IMG/VR virus record: IMGVR_UViG_3300007735_000761
Span: 1 to 57,810 of that record
Source: a virus
Reading direction: 5' to 3' (one strand)
DNA: 57,810 nucleotides
Position 1 is the stretch's first letter, and each line of letters starts with the position of its first letter. This document shows, one piece after another, positions 1 to 6,073 of this stretch. Both the position numbers and the translations under genes were made by a program. The notes under the pieces were generated by a model. The model saw only the letters and a program-made list of their open reading frames with translations, did no database searches and was not told where the DNA came from.

Positions 1-152
1 CAGTCGTGGCTCAACTACTGCAAGCCCGGCGAGTGGCACCACAAACACGCGCACCCGAACTCGTTTATCTCGGGCGTCCTTTACATGAAGGCTGCACGGG
101 AGCGCGACAAGATTTACTTCTACCGCGACGGCTATCAGCAGATCAAACTGCC
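1..152. repeat. Near-identical terminal repeat, left copy (right copy 57659-57810)
   Basis: Bases 1-152 match 57659-57810 without gaps and with four substitutions, at window positions 12, 15, 45 and 93. Each change falls in a third codon position of the oxygenase gene and is silent (Leu, Asn, Lys, Ala). The last 59 bases are identical. This indicates a circular or terminally redundant molecule assembled from a mixed population, or less likely two paralogous genes. Confidence 0.9.
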
Positions 153-351
153 GACGGACAACTGGAACCTGCACAACTCAGAGTCGTGGTGGTTCGAGGT
201 CGGTGCGGGCGACCTGATGATTTTCCCCTCGCACCTCACGCACATGGTGGAATCCGTGCAGCAGGAGCGGGTCTCGCTGTCGTTTAACACTTTCCCAGTC
301 GGATACGTTGGTGAGGAAGAAAGTCTCACCGCTTTGCATTTGGAGAATTGA
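1..351 (+). CDS. 2OG-Fe(II) oxygenase, C-terminal part (gene cut by window start)
   Basis: The reading frame is open from base 1 and stops at 349-351, so the start lies outside the left edge. It carries WHHKHAHPNSFISGVLY, the metal-binding His region of the phage 2OG-Fe(II) oxygenase family, and later a second His in the stretch FPSHLTHMVE. Family members hydroxylate proteins or small molecules using 2-oxoglutarate, O2 and Fe(II); the substrate here is unknown. The last bases of the window (57659-57810) encode the same residues, so this is almost certainly the 3' part of the gene beginning at 57410, joined through a circular or permuted genome. It sits between the glycine-rich fibre gene and the lysis cassette. 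A separate tandem paralogue is the alternative explanation. Confidence 0.85.
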   Translation, partial: QSWLNYCKPGEWHHKHAHPNSFISGVLYMKAARERDKIYFYRDGYQQIKLPTDNWNLHNSESWWFEVGAGDLMIFPSHLTHMVESVQQERVSLSFNTFPVGYVGEEESLTALHLEN

Positions 352-352
352 T

Positions 353-718
353 ATGGCGCACTTTGCAGAGATTGATGCTAACGGTGTGGTGCAGCGCGTG
401 ATCGTTGTCGCCAACAAAGACACGGCTGACGTTGACGGCAACGAGAGCGAGGCCATCGGCGTAGCGTTCTGCCAGAGGCTGCTCGGCGGCAACTGGAAGC
501 AGACGAGCTACAACGCTAACTTCCGCAAGCACTACGCCGGGATCGGCTACACCTACGATGCAGGCCGCGATGCGTTCATCCCGCCGCAGCCGTATCCGTC
601 GTGGTCGCTGGATGCCGATTGCAACTGGCAGGCTCCGGTCGCCATGCCGAGCGACGGCAAGATGTATTCGTGGGACGAAGCCACGCAGGCTTGGGTCGCT
701 AGGGAGGCCATGACTTAA
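353..718 (+). CDS. Conserved phage protein, probable tail-fibre-associated
   Basis: A 121-residue protein starting MAHFAEIDANGVVQRVIVV, a beginning I recognise from many marine and freshwater phage proteins that lie near tail-fibre genes. It is rich in Trp, Tyr and Pro toward the C-terminus and has no signal peptide or membrane segment. The ATG at 353 begins two bases after the oxygenase stop; a longer frame reaches back to 308 but would overlap the oxygenase, so I chose the start with the conserved beginning. The role is unknown; its position after the fibres and before lysis suggests a virion or assembly role. Confidence 0.8.
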   Translation: MAHFAEIDANGVVQRVIVVANKDTADVDGNESEAIGVAFCQRLLGGNWKQTSYNANFRKHYAGIGYTYDAGRDAFIPPQPYPSWSLDADCNWQAPVAMPSDGKMYSWDEATQAWVAREAMT

Positions 719-720
719 TC

Positions 721-942
721 ATGGACTTTCAAGTTCTATTTAATATCGCCATTGGAATTGCTGGCGTTTGTGGCGGCTGGATTCTGAATAACATTTCTCG
801 TTCAATCGAAAAGCTGGACGAGGATGTTCGCAACATGCCGCTGACTTACGTAACGCAAAATCACTTTCAGCGCGATATTGACGAGATCAAATCCATGCTG
901 CGATTGATCTTTGACCGACTTGAGAACAAGCAAGACAAATGA
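721..942 (+). CDS. Small membrane-anchored protein of the lysis cassette
   Basis: A 73-residue protein with one hydrophobic N-terminal helix (about residues 5-23, LFNIAIGIAGVCGGWIL) followed by a charged, probably coiled-coil tail. This layout resembles XhlA/hemolysin-type phage proteins that assist holins. The ATG follows the previous stop by two bases, and the gene's last four bases (ATGA at 939-942) start the next gene. The role in lysis is inferred from position and topology only. Confidence 0.7.
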   Translation: MDFQVLFNIAIGIAGVCGGWILNNISRSIEKLDEDVRNMPLTYVTQNHFQRDIDEIKSMLRLIFDRLENKQDK

Positions 943-1352
943 GCGAACCAATAGATATTGAACTGTTTAAGGCGCAGGCTCAGGCTGAATTAAATCGGCT
1001 TGAGGCTGAGTCGTCCGCTAAAGACGTTGCCGGTAAAGCCATTGGCAAGGATGGCCTGAAGTACATTACCGCCATCGTTCTTATCGGTGTAGTTGCAAGC
1101 CTCTTTCTTGACGGCGAAAAAATTGCTGCCGTGATGGGCTTGCTCGGTGCTTCGCTAACCGCCTTGATCTCGATGCTAAACGGCATTGCCGGAACGGTGG
1201 AAAAGGAAGACAAGCCCGAGTTCAAAGTCATTGAAGACTTGATCGCTAAACTTGATCGGCTTGATCGCAAAGAGATGCCGATGCGCGTAGATGTTGAGGG
1301 CGATCATGTAACCGTCACCAAGGGCGACGATGTGGTGAGGGCTTCCAAATGA
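939..1352 (+). CDS. Holin-like protein with two membrane segments
   Basis: A 137-residue protein with a charged N-terminus, two adjacent hydrophobic stretches (about residues 40-58, KYITAIVLIGVVASLFL, and 64-86, AAVMGLLGASLTALISML), and a charged C-terminal tail. It is translationally coupled to both neighbours by ATGA overlaps. The topology and its place just before the lysozyme suggest a holin or holin partner; there is no family motif I can name with certainty. Confidence 0.65.
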   Translation: MSEPIDIELFKAQAQAELNRLEAESSAKDVAGKAIGKDGLKYITAIVLIGVVASLFLDGEKIAAVMGLLGASLTALISMLNGIAGTVEKEDKPEFKVIEDLIAKLDRLDRKEMPMRVDVEGDHVTVTKGDDVVRASK

Positions 1353-1837
1353 TGACAATGGTTAGCACTTTCTTGTCGTTTCTCGCAGGCGGTCTGCCGA
1401 AAATCTTGACGTTGTTCCAAGACCGGCAGGACAAGAAGCATGAGATTGCGATCCTTCAAATGCAGAAGGAACGTGAGCTGGAAATGCTGGCCAAGGGCTA
1501 TCAGGCTCAAGCGCAGGTTGAAGAGATCAAGACCGAGCAGATCCAGATTCAGGCACAGGCCGAAGAGCGCGTAGCCCTCTATCAGCACGACATGAAGATT
1601 GGTGAAGGCGCGAGCCAGTGGGTCATTAACCTTCGGGCATCGGTGCGTCCGGTTGTGACTTACATTTTTGTGCTGGAGCTGGTGGCGCTTAATGTCGCGG
1701 GGCTTTGGTATGCATGGAACCAAGGCACGCCTTTTGCGCTAGCCATGGAAAATGTCTTTAGCGACGATGAAATGCTAATTCTGAGCAGCATCGTGGCATT
1801 TTGGTTTGGGACGCAGGCGTTTGGCCGTAAGTCGTGA
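1349..1837 (+). CDS. Holin of the three-TM (GTA-type) kind
   Basis: A 162-residue protein. It has a long amphipathic, Gln/Glu-rich helix (about residues 25-80), then RASVRPVVTYIFVLELVAL and a second hydrophobic helix near the end that finishes FWFGTQAFGRKS. The RPxxT element followed by a terminal W-F-G helix is typical of the GTA_holin_3TM family, which forms the inner-membrane lesion that releases the endolysin. It overlaps its upstream neighbour by ATGA and the lysozyme by GTGA, which gives a compact four-gene lysis cassette. Confidence 0.75.
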   Translation: MMTMVSTFLSFLAGGLPKILTLFQDRQDKKHEIAILQMQKERELEMLAKGYQAQAQVEEIKTEQIQIQAQAEERVALYQHDMKIGEGASQWVINLRASVRPVVTYIFVLELVALNVAGLWYAWNQGTPFALAMENVFSDDEMLILSSIVAFWFGTQAFGRKS

Positions 1838-2313
1838 AGACCAGTTCTGAGGCCATTAAGCTCATCAAGTGCCACGAGGGTGTCAGGCTCAAGCCTTACC
1901 GTTGTCCGGCGCTTTTGTGGACGGTCGGCGTGGGCCATGTCATAGACCCAGCACATGCAAAGGTGCCCTTTGAAGAAAGGCGCAATTTACCGATACCCGA
2001 TGGCTGGAACCGTGTCCTCGGCATGGACGAGGTGGACGCTATTCTGGCTAAAGACCTTGGCCGGTTTGAGCGCGGCGTGGCCCGATATTGCCCTCCTGCT
2101 CTTAATAGCCAAGGCCGCTTCGATGCTCTGGTTTCCTTCAGTTTCAACGTCGGCCTCGGCAATTTGCAACGCTCTGGGCTGCGGATGAAAACCAACCGGG
2201 GCGAGTTTGAAGAGGCGGCTGAGGAGTTTATGAAATGGACCAAAGCCGGTGGGCGGGTGCTGCCGGGGTTGGTCAAACGGCGTCTGGACGAGCAGAGACT
2301 ATACTTGTCGTAA
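1834..2313 (+). CDS. Endolysin, T4-type lysozyme (GH24)
   Basis: A 159-residue muramidase that cleaves the peptidoglycan glycan chain. The catalytic spacing of T4 lysozyme (Glu-8aa-Asp-5aa-Thr) is present as E15, C24 and T30 in the region CHEGVRLKPYRC...WTVGVGH. Cys at the usual Asp position also occurs in other phage members. The second lobe has the expected SFNVGLGNLQRSGL and LVKRRLDEQRLY segments. There is no signal peptide or SAR helix, so it should need the upstream holins. The start is a GTG at 1834 that overlaps the previous stop (GTGA). It is the last gene before a probable promoter. Confidence 0.93.
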   Translation: MKTSSEAIKLIKCHEGVRLKPYRCPALLWTVGVGHVIDPAHAKVPFEERRNLPIPDGWNRVLGMDEVDAILAKDLGRFERGVARYCPPALNSQGRFDALVSFSFNVGLGNLQRSGLRMKTNRGEFEEAAEEFMKWTKAGGRVLPGLVKRRLDEQRLYLS

Positions 2314-2315
2314 GT

Positions 2316-2324
2316 TGTTATAAT
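2316..2324 (+). promoter_or_regulatory. Extended -10 promoter candidate (TGTTATAAT)
   Basis: TGtTATAAT is a perfect extended -10 element and lies just after the lysozyme stop and 55 bases before the adaptor gene at 2379. No good -35 is visible at 17 bp, which is normal for TGN-type sigma70 promoters. A similar element stands before the other adaptor gene (49252). Confidence 0.6.
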
Positions 2325-2336
2325 CGCGCCCAAATA

Positions 2337-2358
2337 GTCTTGCCCCGACTGGTAAGAC
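2337..2358 (+). promoter_or_regulatory. Leader stem-loop before the adaptor gene
   Basis: GTCTTGCC pairs with GGTAAGAC (8 bp, one G-U) around a six-base loop CCGACT, between the candidate promoter and the ribosome binding site TTAGGAG. No U-tract follows, so it is not a simple terminator. Stem length, loop length and relative position resemble the leader at 49280-49301, although the sequences differ. Confidence 0.5.
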
Positions 2359-2378
2359 GCGGGACTTAGGAGATTGAT

Positions 2379-3026
2379 ATGCCTGCGTCAATGACATTTA
2401 CCAGTTTGCAGTCGGACATCCGCAACTACCTTGAGCGCGGCGGAGCGACCGACCCTATTGTCTATGAGCAGATTCCCCGGCTGATTACGCTGGCGGAGCG
2501 CCGGATTGCGCGTGAACTGAAGATTCAGGGTTTCCAGCGGGTGGTCAATACGACCATGCAGTCTGGGGTGGCGGTGTATCCGAAACCCGACCGGTGGCGC
2601 GACACAATTAGCGTCAACATCGGCACCGGGGCTAACAACAACACCCACACGCCGGTCTTTGCTAGGTCTTATGAATATATCCGCCAGTACTGGCCGGACG
2701 AGACCCAGACTGATCAGCCGCTTTTTTACGCTGACTACAATTACAACTTCTGGATCTTCGGACCGACTCCGGATGCCGATTATCCGATGGAAGTGCTCTA
2801 TTACGAACTGCCGCCGCTTTTGGACGAAGTGACGCAGACTAACTGGCTGTCTGAGTACGCGCCCAATCTGCTCCTGTACGGGTCGCTGGTTGAGGCTACG
2901 CCGTTTGTGAAGGATGACCAGCGGGTGCAATTGTGGCAGTCCTACTATGACCGCTCGTTGGCCGCGCTTAATGGCGAGGATCTCCAGAAGATCGTTGACC
3001 GGTCTACGAATCGCCGGGAGGCTTAA
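2379..3026 (+). CDS. Head-tail adaptor-like virion protein (215 aa)
   Basis: Starts MPASMTFTSLQSDIRNYLER and contains TDPIVYEQIPRLITLAERRIARELKIQG, the helical beginning of a phage adaptor-like family (gp6/gp7 or SU10 adaptor type), followed by a beta-rich region with many Tyr/Trp. Such proteins form the ring under the portal in short-tailed phages. The ribosome site TTAGGAG is seven bases from the ATG. It is the first gene of a run of tail and internal virion genes. A second, longer adaptor-like protein is encoded at 49322, so this one may be a head-closure or nozzle component. Assignment rests on recognition of the N-terminal pattern and context. Confidence 0.65.
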   Translation: MPASMTFTSLQSDIRNYLERGGATDPIVYEQIPRLITLAERRIARELKIQGFQRVVNTTMQSGVAVYPKPDRWRDTISVNIGTGANNNTHTPVFARSYEYIRQYWPDETQTDQPLFYADYNYNFWIFGPTPDADYPMEVLYYELPPLLDEVTQTNWLSEYAPNLLLYGSLVEATPFVKDDQRVQLWQSYYDRSLAALNGEDLQKIVDRSTNRREA

Positions 3027-3029
3027 ACC

Positions 3030-4223
3030 GTGACTACTTATACGAATACTTTCGGCGGGACGAACATCTACCCTAGCGATGTGTCTTATCGCTATGTCTC
3101 GCTGACAATTGATCAGGCGCTAAGCTGGCCGCTTGAGACGGCTCCGACGAATGATGTGGTCGCGTCCATCATGGACGTTAACGCCACGACGACGAGCCTT
3201 GTCATCACGATGCCGGATGCGACTGAAGCGTCTACTGGTCAGACGGTGCTCTTTAACAATGTTGGCTCCAACACGTTTACGGTTAAGACCAGCACTGGCA
3301 CTCAGATCTGTGCGCCGACTTCGGGCAGCACTTTTCAGATTTACCTGACCAGTAACAGCACGGCTTCGGGCACTTGGCGCTCGTTTCAATACGGCGCGTC
3401 TGCTTCTGCGAACAATGCAGCCAGTCTGGCGGGTCTTGGCCTTAAAGCGATTGCAACGACGCTCAACCAGTCGATTGAAGTATCTTCTTTTAGCAGTAAC
3501 TACACGGCGGGTGTCAGCGACCGATCCAAGGCATTTATCTGGACGGGTGGTGCAGGAACGCTTGCTCTGACCGCAGCGCCGACGCTTGGCAACGACTGGT
3601 TTGTGCAGATTCGCAATGGCGGTACGGGCGATCTGACGATTGATCCCAACAGTTCCGAGAACATCAACGGCGCGGCTACCCTTACGCTTTCGCCCGGAGA
3701 CTCCTGCATCATCGTAACGGATGGCGTGCAGTTCTGGACGATTGGCTTTGGTCAGTCTGCGGTGTACGCCTTCAGCGTGCTTCAGATTGATATTTCGGGC
3801 AGCGGTAATTACACGCTTACCATATCTGAGCTTAATAAAACGGCTTATATTTTTATTGGCACCCTGACCGGAAACCGCGACATCATTGTTCCAACTACTG
3901 TTCAACAGTATTGGGTCAGCAATCAAACGACGGGTTCTTATACTCTTGGCATCAAGACGGCTGCGCAATCTCCGGCGACAACCGTAGCCCAAGGCGCACG
4001 CGCCATCCTGTACTGTGATGGCACTAACGTAGTGGACGCGGATACGGCAACGATTGCCATTCCGGTGACCGTAGCTCAGGGCGGTACGGGAGCAACTACG
4101 GCTTCGGGCGCTAGAGCTAATCTTGGCGCTACGGCAGTAGGCGATGCGGTCTTTACTGCGGCCAGCACTACGGCTGCGCAGATTGCACTTGGCCTTGATC
4201 CGATTCAGGGCGGCACGTACTAA
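3030..4223 (+). CDS. Fibre or tail-associated structural protein
   Basis: A 397-residue Thr/Ser/Gly-rich protein of beta character. Near the C-terminus it has VAQGGTGATTASGARANLGA, the tail-fibre repeat motif found in many phage fibres, and it ends DPIQGGTY. The same ending type (GGTY) occurs in the fibre protein encoded at 53282. The start is a GTG at 3030, four bases after the adaptor stop; no in-frame ATG lies nearby. It lies between the adaptor and the hub-like protein, so it may be a fibre attached at the tail base. Confidence 0.7.
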   Translation: MTTYTNTFGGTNIYPSDVSYRYVSLTIDQALSWPLETAPTNDVVASIMDVNATTTSLVITMPDATEASTGQTVLFNNVGSNTFTVKTSTGTQICAPTSGSTFQIYLTSNSTASGTWRSFQYGASASANNAASLAGLGLKAIATTLNQSIEVSSFSSNYTAGVSDRSKAFIWTGGAGTLALTAAPTLGNDWFVQIRNGGTGDLTIDPNSSENINGAATLTLSPGDSCIIVTDGVQFWTIGFGQSAVYAFSVLQIDISGSGNYTLTISELNKTAYIFIGTLTGNRDIIVPTTVQQYWVSNQTTGSYTLGIKTAAQSPATTVAQGARAILYCDGTNVVDADTATIAIPVTVAQGGTGATTASGARANLGATAVGDAVFTAASTTAAQIALGLDPIQGGTY

Positions 4224-5833
4224 TGCCTTTACAGCCGATCATCATTCGTCCGCAACCCGGTATCAAGCGGGACGGCACGAAGTTTGAGGGCAACTTCTAC
4301 GTTGACGGACAATGGGTCCGTTTTCAGCGTGGGCTCCCTCGAAAGATAGGCGGCTTTCGTGCGCTTCAAGATCGGCTGGACGGCATTGCGCGTGGCATGC
4401 ACGTTCACAATCATAATGGATATACCTATGTCCATATCGGCACGCAGGACGGTGTATTTCGTTTCCGCTTGAATCAAAACGGTTTGAGCAGCATTGTCAC
4501 GAATCGTACTAATCCTGCCTACGTCAGCAACAGCAATGCCAACTGGATGTTTGATGTGGCGTATAACACCACAACGAGCCAGAATGAAATCTTGGCGCAT
4601 GTCGCTTCTGACATTGAAGACATCTCCTCTGATGCCAACGGCGCTCTGTATCGCGGGTACGACAACGGCACGACTACGCTGGATCTGGTGTCAGCGGTCA
4701 CGGTCTCTGGCGGTATCGTTGCCTTAGCGCCGTATGTCTTTGCGTATGGCTCGGATGGCTTTGTGCAGTGGAGTCGCGCGGGATATACGGATGACTGGTC
4801 TGGCGGCGATGCCGGATCTGCTCGGGTTACGAGCCAGAAGATCGTCAAGGGACTACCGCTTCGTGCGGGTGCTGGCAATGCACCGTCTGGTCTTTTCTGG
4901 TCGCTGGATTCCGTAGTTCGCGCTACGTATGTGGGCGGCGCTGCCGTCTTTAACTTCGACACCATTACCTCGCAGTCAAGCATTCTCTCTGGGAAGAGTG
5001 TGATTGAGTACGACGGTTTGTACTTCTGGTGCGGCGTTGACCGCTTCTTGATGTTTAACGGTGTTGTACGCGAAGTACCCAATCAGCTTAATCTGAACTG
5101 GTTCTACGACAATCTGAACTACGCGCAGCGGCAGAAAGTCTTTGCGTTTAAAGTGCCGCGCTGGGGCGAGATTTGGTGGTGCTACCCGCGTGGCAGTGCG
5201 ACCGAATGCACTCATGCGGTGATCTACAACGTGCGCGAAGAAACGTGGTACGACACGGAGCTTCCAAATGGTGGACGCTCTGCGGGTATGTATGCGCAGG
5301 TCTTTAACTCGCCGCTTGTAATTGGCGTCATTGATACAGAACTGACTCAGTATCGCGGCGTACAAAACACCGAGCTGCGCATTACGGAAGATGGCAATCC
5401 TCGCATCATCAACGACCCCAAGGGCTACGTGGTGTGGCAGCACGAGTACGGCACCAACGAGATCAACGGCGATCAGGTTCGACCGGTGCAGTCGTACTTT
5501 GAGACGGCAGACATGTCGCTGATTGCTTCCGAGAACCCGCAGAACATGGCGATCCGAGTGGAATATCTGGAGCCGGACTTTGTGCAGGCAGGCGATATGA
5601 CCGTTCAAGTTACCGGTCGCGCTAATGCCAAGTCAGCCGAAGTCACTAGCGATCCGCAGACTATTTACGCCACGCCCACCGAGAAGCAGCAGCAGTTGGT
5701 GTACTTCCGCGAGATTCGTCGCGAGTTGCGCTTCCGGTTTGAAAGCAACACCCTGAATGGTAATTACCAGATGGGTCAGGTCATTGCGCACATTGAACCG
5801 GCGACCGGTACGATCTTGGGAGAAAACCCATGA
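4223..5833 (+). CDS. Tail hub / head-closure protein, P22 gp10-like in context
   Basis: A 536-residue soluble, beta-rich protein with repeated aromatic blades (for example GMHVHNHNGYTYVHIGTQDG, YVFAYGSDGFVQWSRAGY, YDGLYFWCGVDRFLMFNG). It resembles the phage stabilisation/tail-accessory proteins of the P22 gp10 type that close the portal channel. The ATG overlaps the previous stop (TAATG). The next gene is coupled by ATGA. I could not identify catalytic residues. An alternative reading is a tail nozzle protein of the T7 gp12 type. Confidence 0.65.
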   Translation: MPLQPIIIRPQPGIKRDGTKFEGNFYVDGQWVRFQRGLPRKIGGFRALQDRLDGIARGMHVHNHNGYTYVHIGTQDGVFRFRLNQNGLSSIVTNRTNPAYVSNSNANWMFDVAYNTTTSQNEILAHVASDIEDISSDANGALYRGYDNGTTTLDLVSAVTVSGGIVALAPYVFAYGSDGFVQWSRAGYTDDWSGGDAGSARVTSQKIVKGLPLRAGAGNAPSGLFWSLDSVVRATYVGGAAVFNFDTITSQSSILSGKSVIEYDGLYFWCGVDRFLMFNGVVREVPNQLNLNWFYDNLNYAQRQKVFAFKVPRWGEIWWCYPRGSATECTHAVIYNVREETWYDTELPNGGRSAGMYAQVFNSPLVIGVIDTELTQYRGVQNTELRITEDGNPRIINDPKGYVVWQHEYGTNEINGDQVRPVQSYFETADMSLIASENPQNMAIRVEYLEPDFVQAGDMTVQVTGRANAKSAEVTSDPQTIYATPTEKQQQLVYFREIRRELRFRFESNTLNGNYQMGQVIAHIEPATGTILGENP

Positions 5834-6066
5834 CGCACCGTATCGTAGATCCGCGTGGCATAGACTTGCAGTACTGGGCAGATACGCTTTGCTTGGACTT
5901 GGATGACTATGCTGTCATCCCGCAGCTCTATGACCCGGATCGCTGGCAAGACTGGGCTGCGGGACTTGTCGGTATCAACGGTATTTCGCAACTCAATCCG
6001 CCGTCGCCTTACCAGTTCAATGACTGGCGCGAGTGGGCACTTCGTTTTTATCAGATGTTGAATTAG
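5830..6066 (+). CDS. Small conserved virion-region protein
   Basis: A 78-residue acidic, Trp/Tyr/Asp-rich protein (MTHRIVDPRGIDLQYWADTL at the start, WREWALRFYQMLN at the end) with no membrane segment or known motif. It is coupled to the hub gene by ATGA and lies seven bases before the next gene. Its place suggests a small structural or assembly component; the function is unknown. Confidence 0.75.
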   Translation: MTHRIVDPRGIDLQYWADTLCLDLDDYAVIPQLYDPDRWQDWAAGLVGINGISQLNPPSPYQFNDWREWALRFYQMLN

Positions 6067-6073
6067 GTGAACC

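Noticed and set aside
3120-3992. Long minus-strand frame opposite the 397-residue structural gene
   Set aside because: Arg-rich antisense translation of Thr/Ala codons; no ribosome site and no motif.
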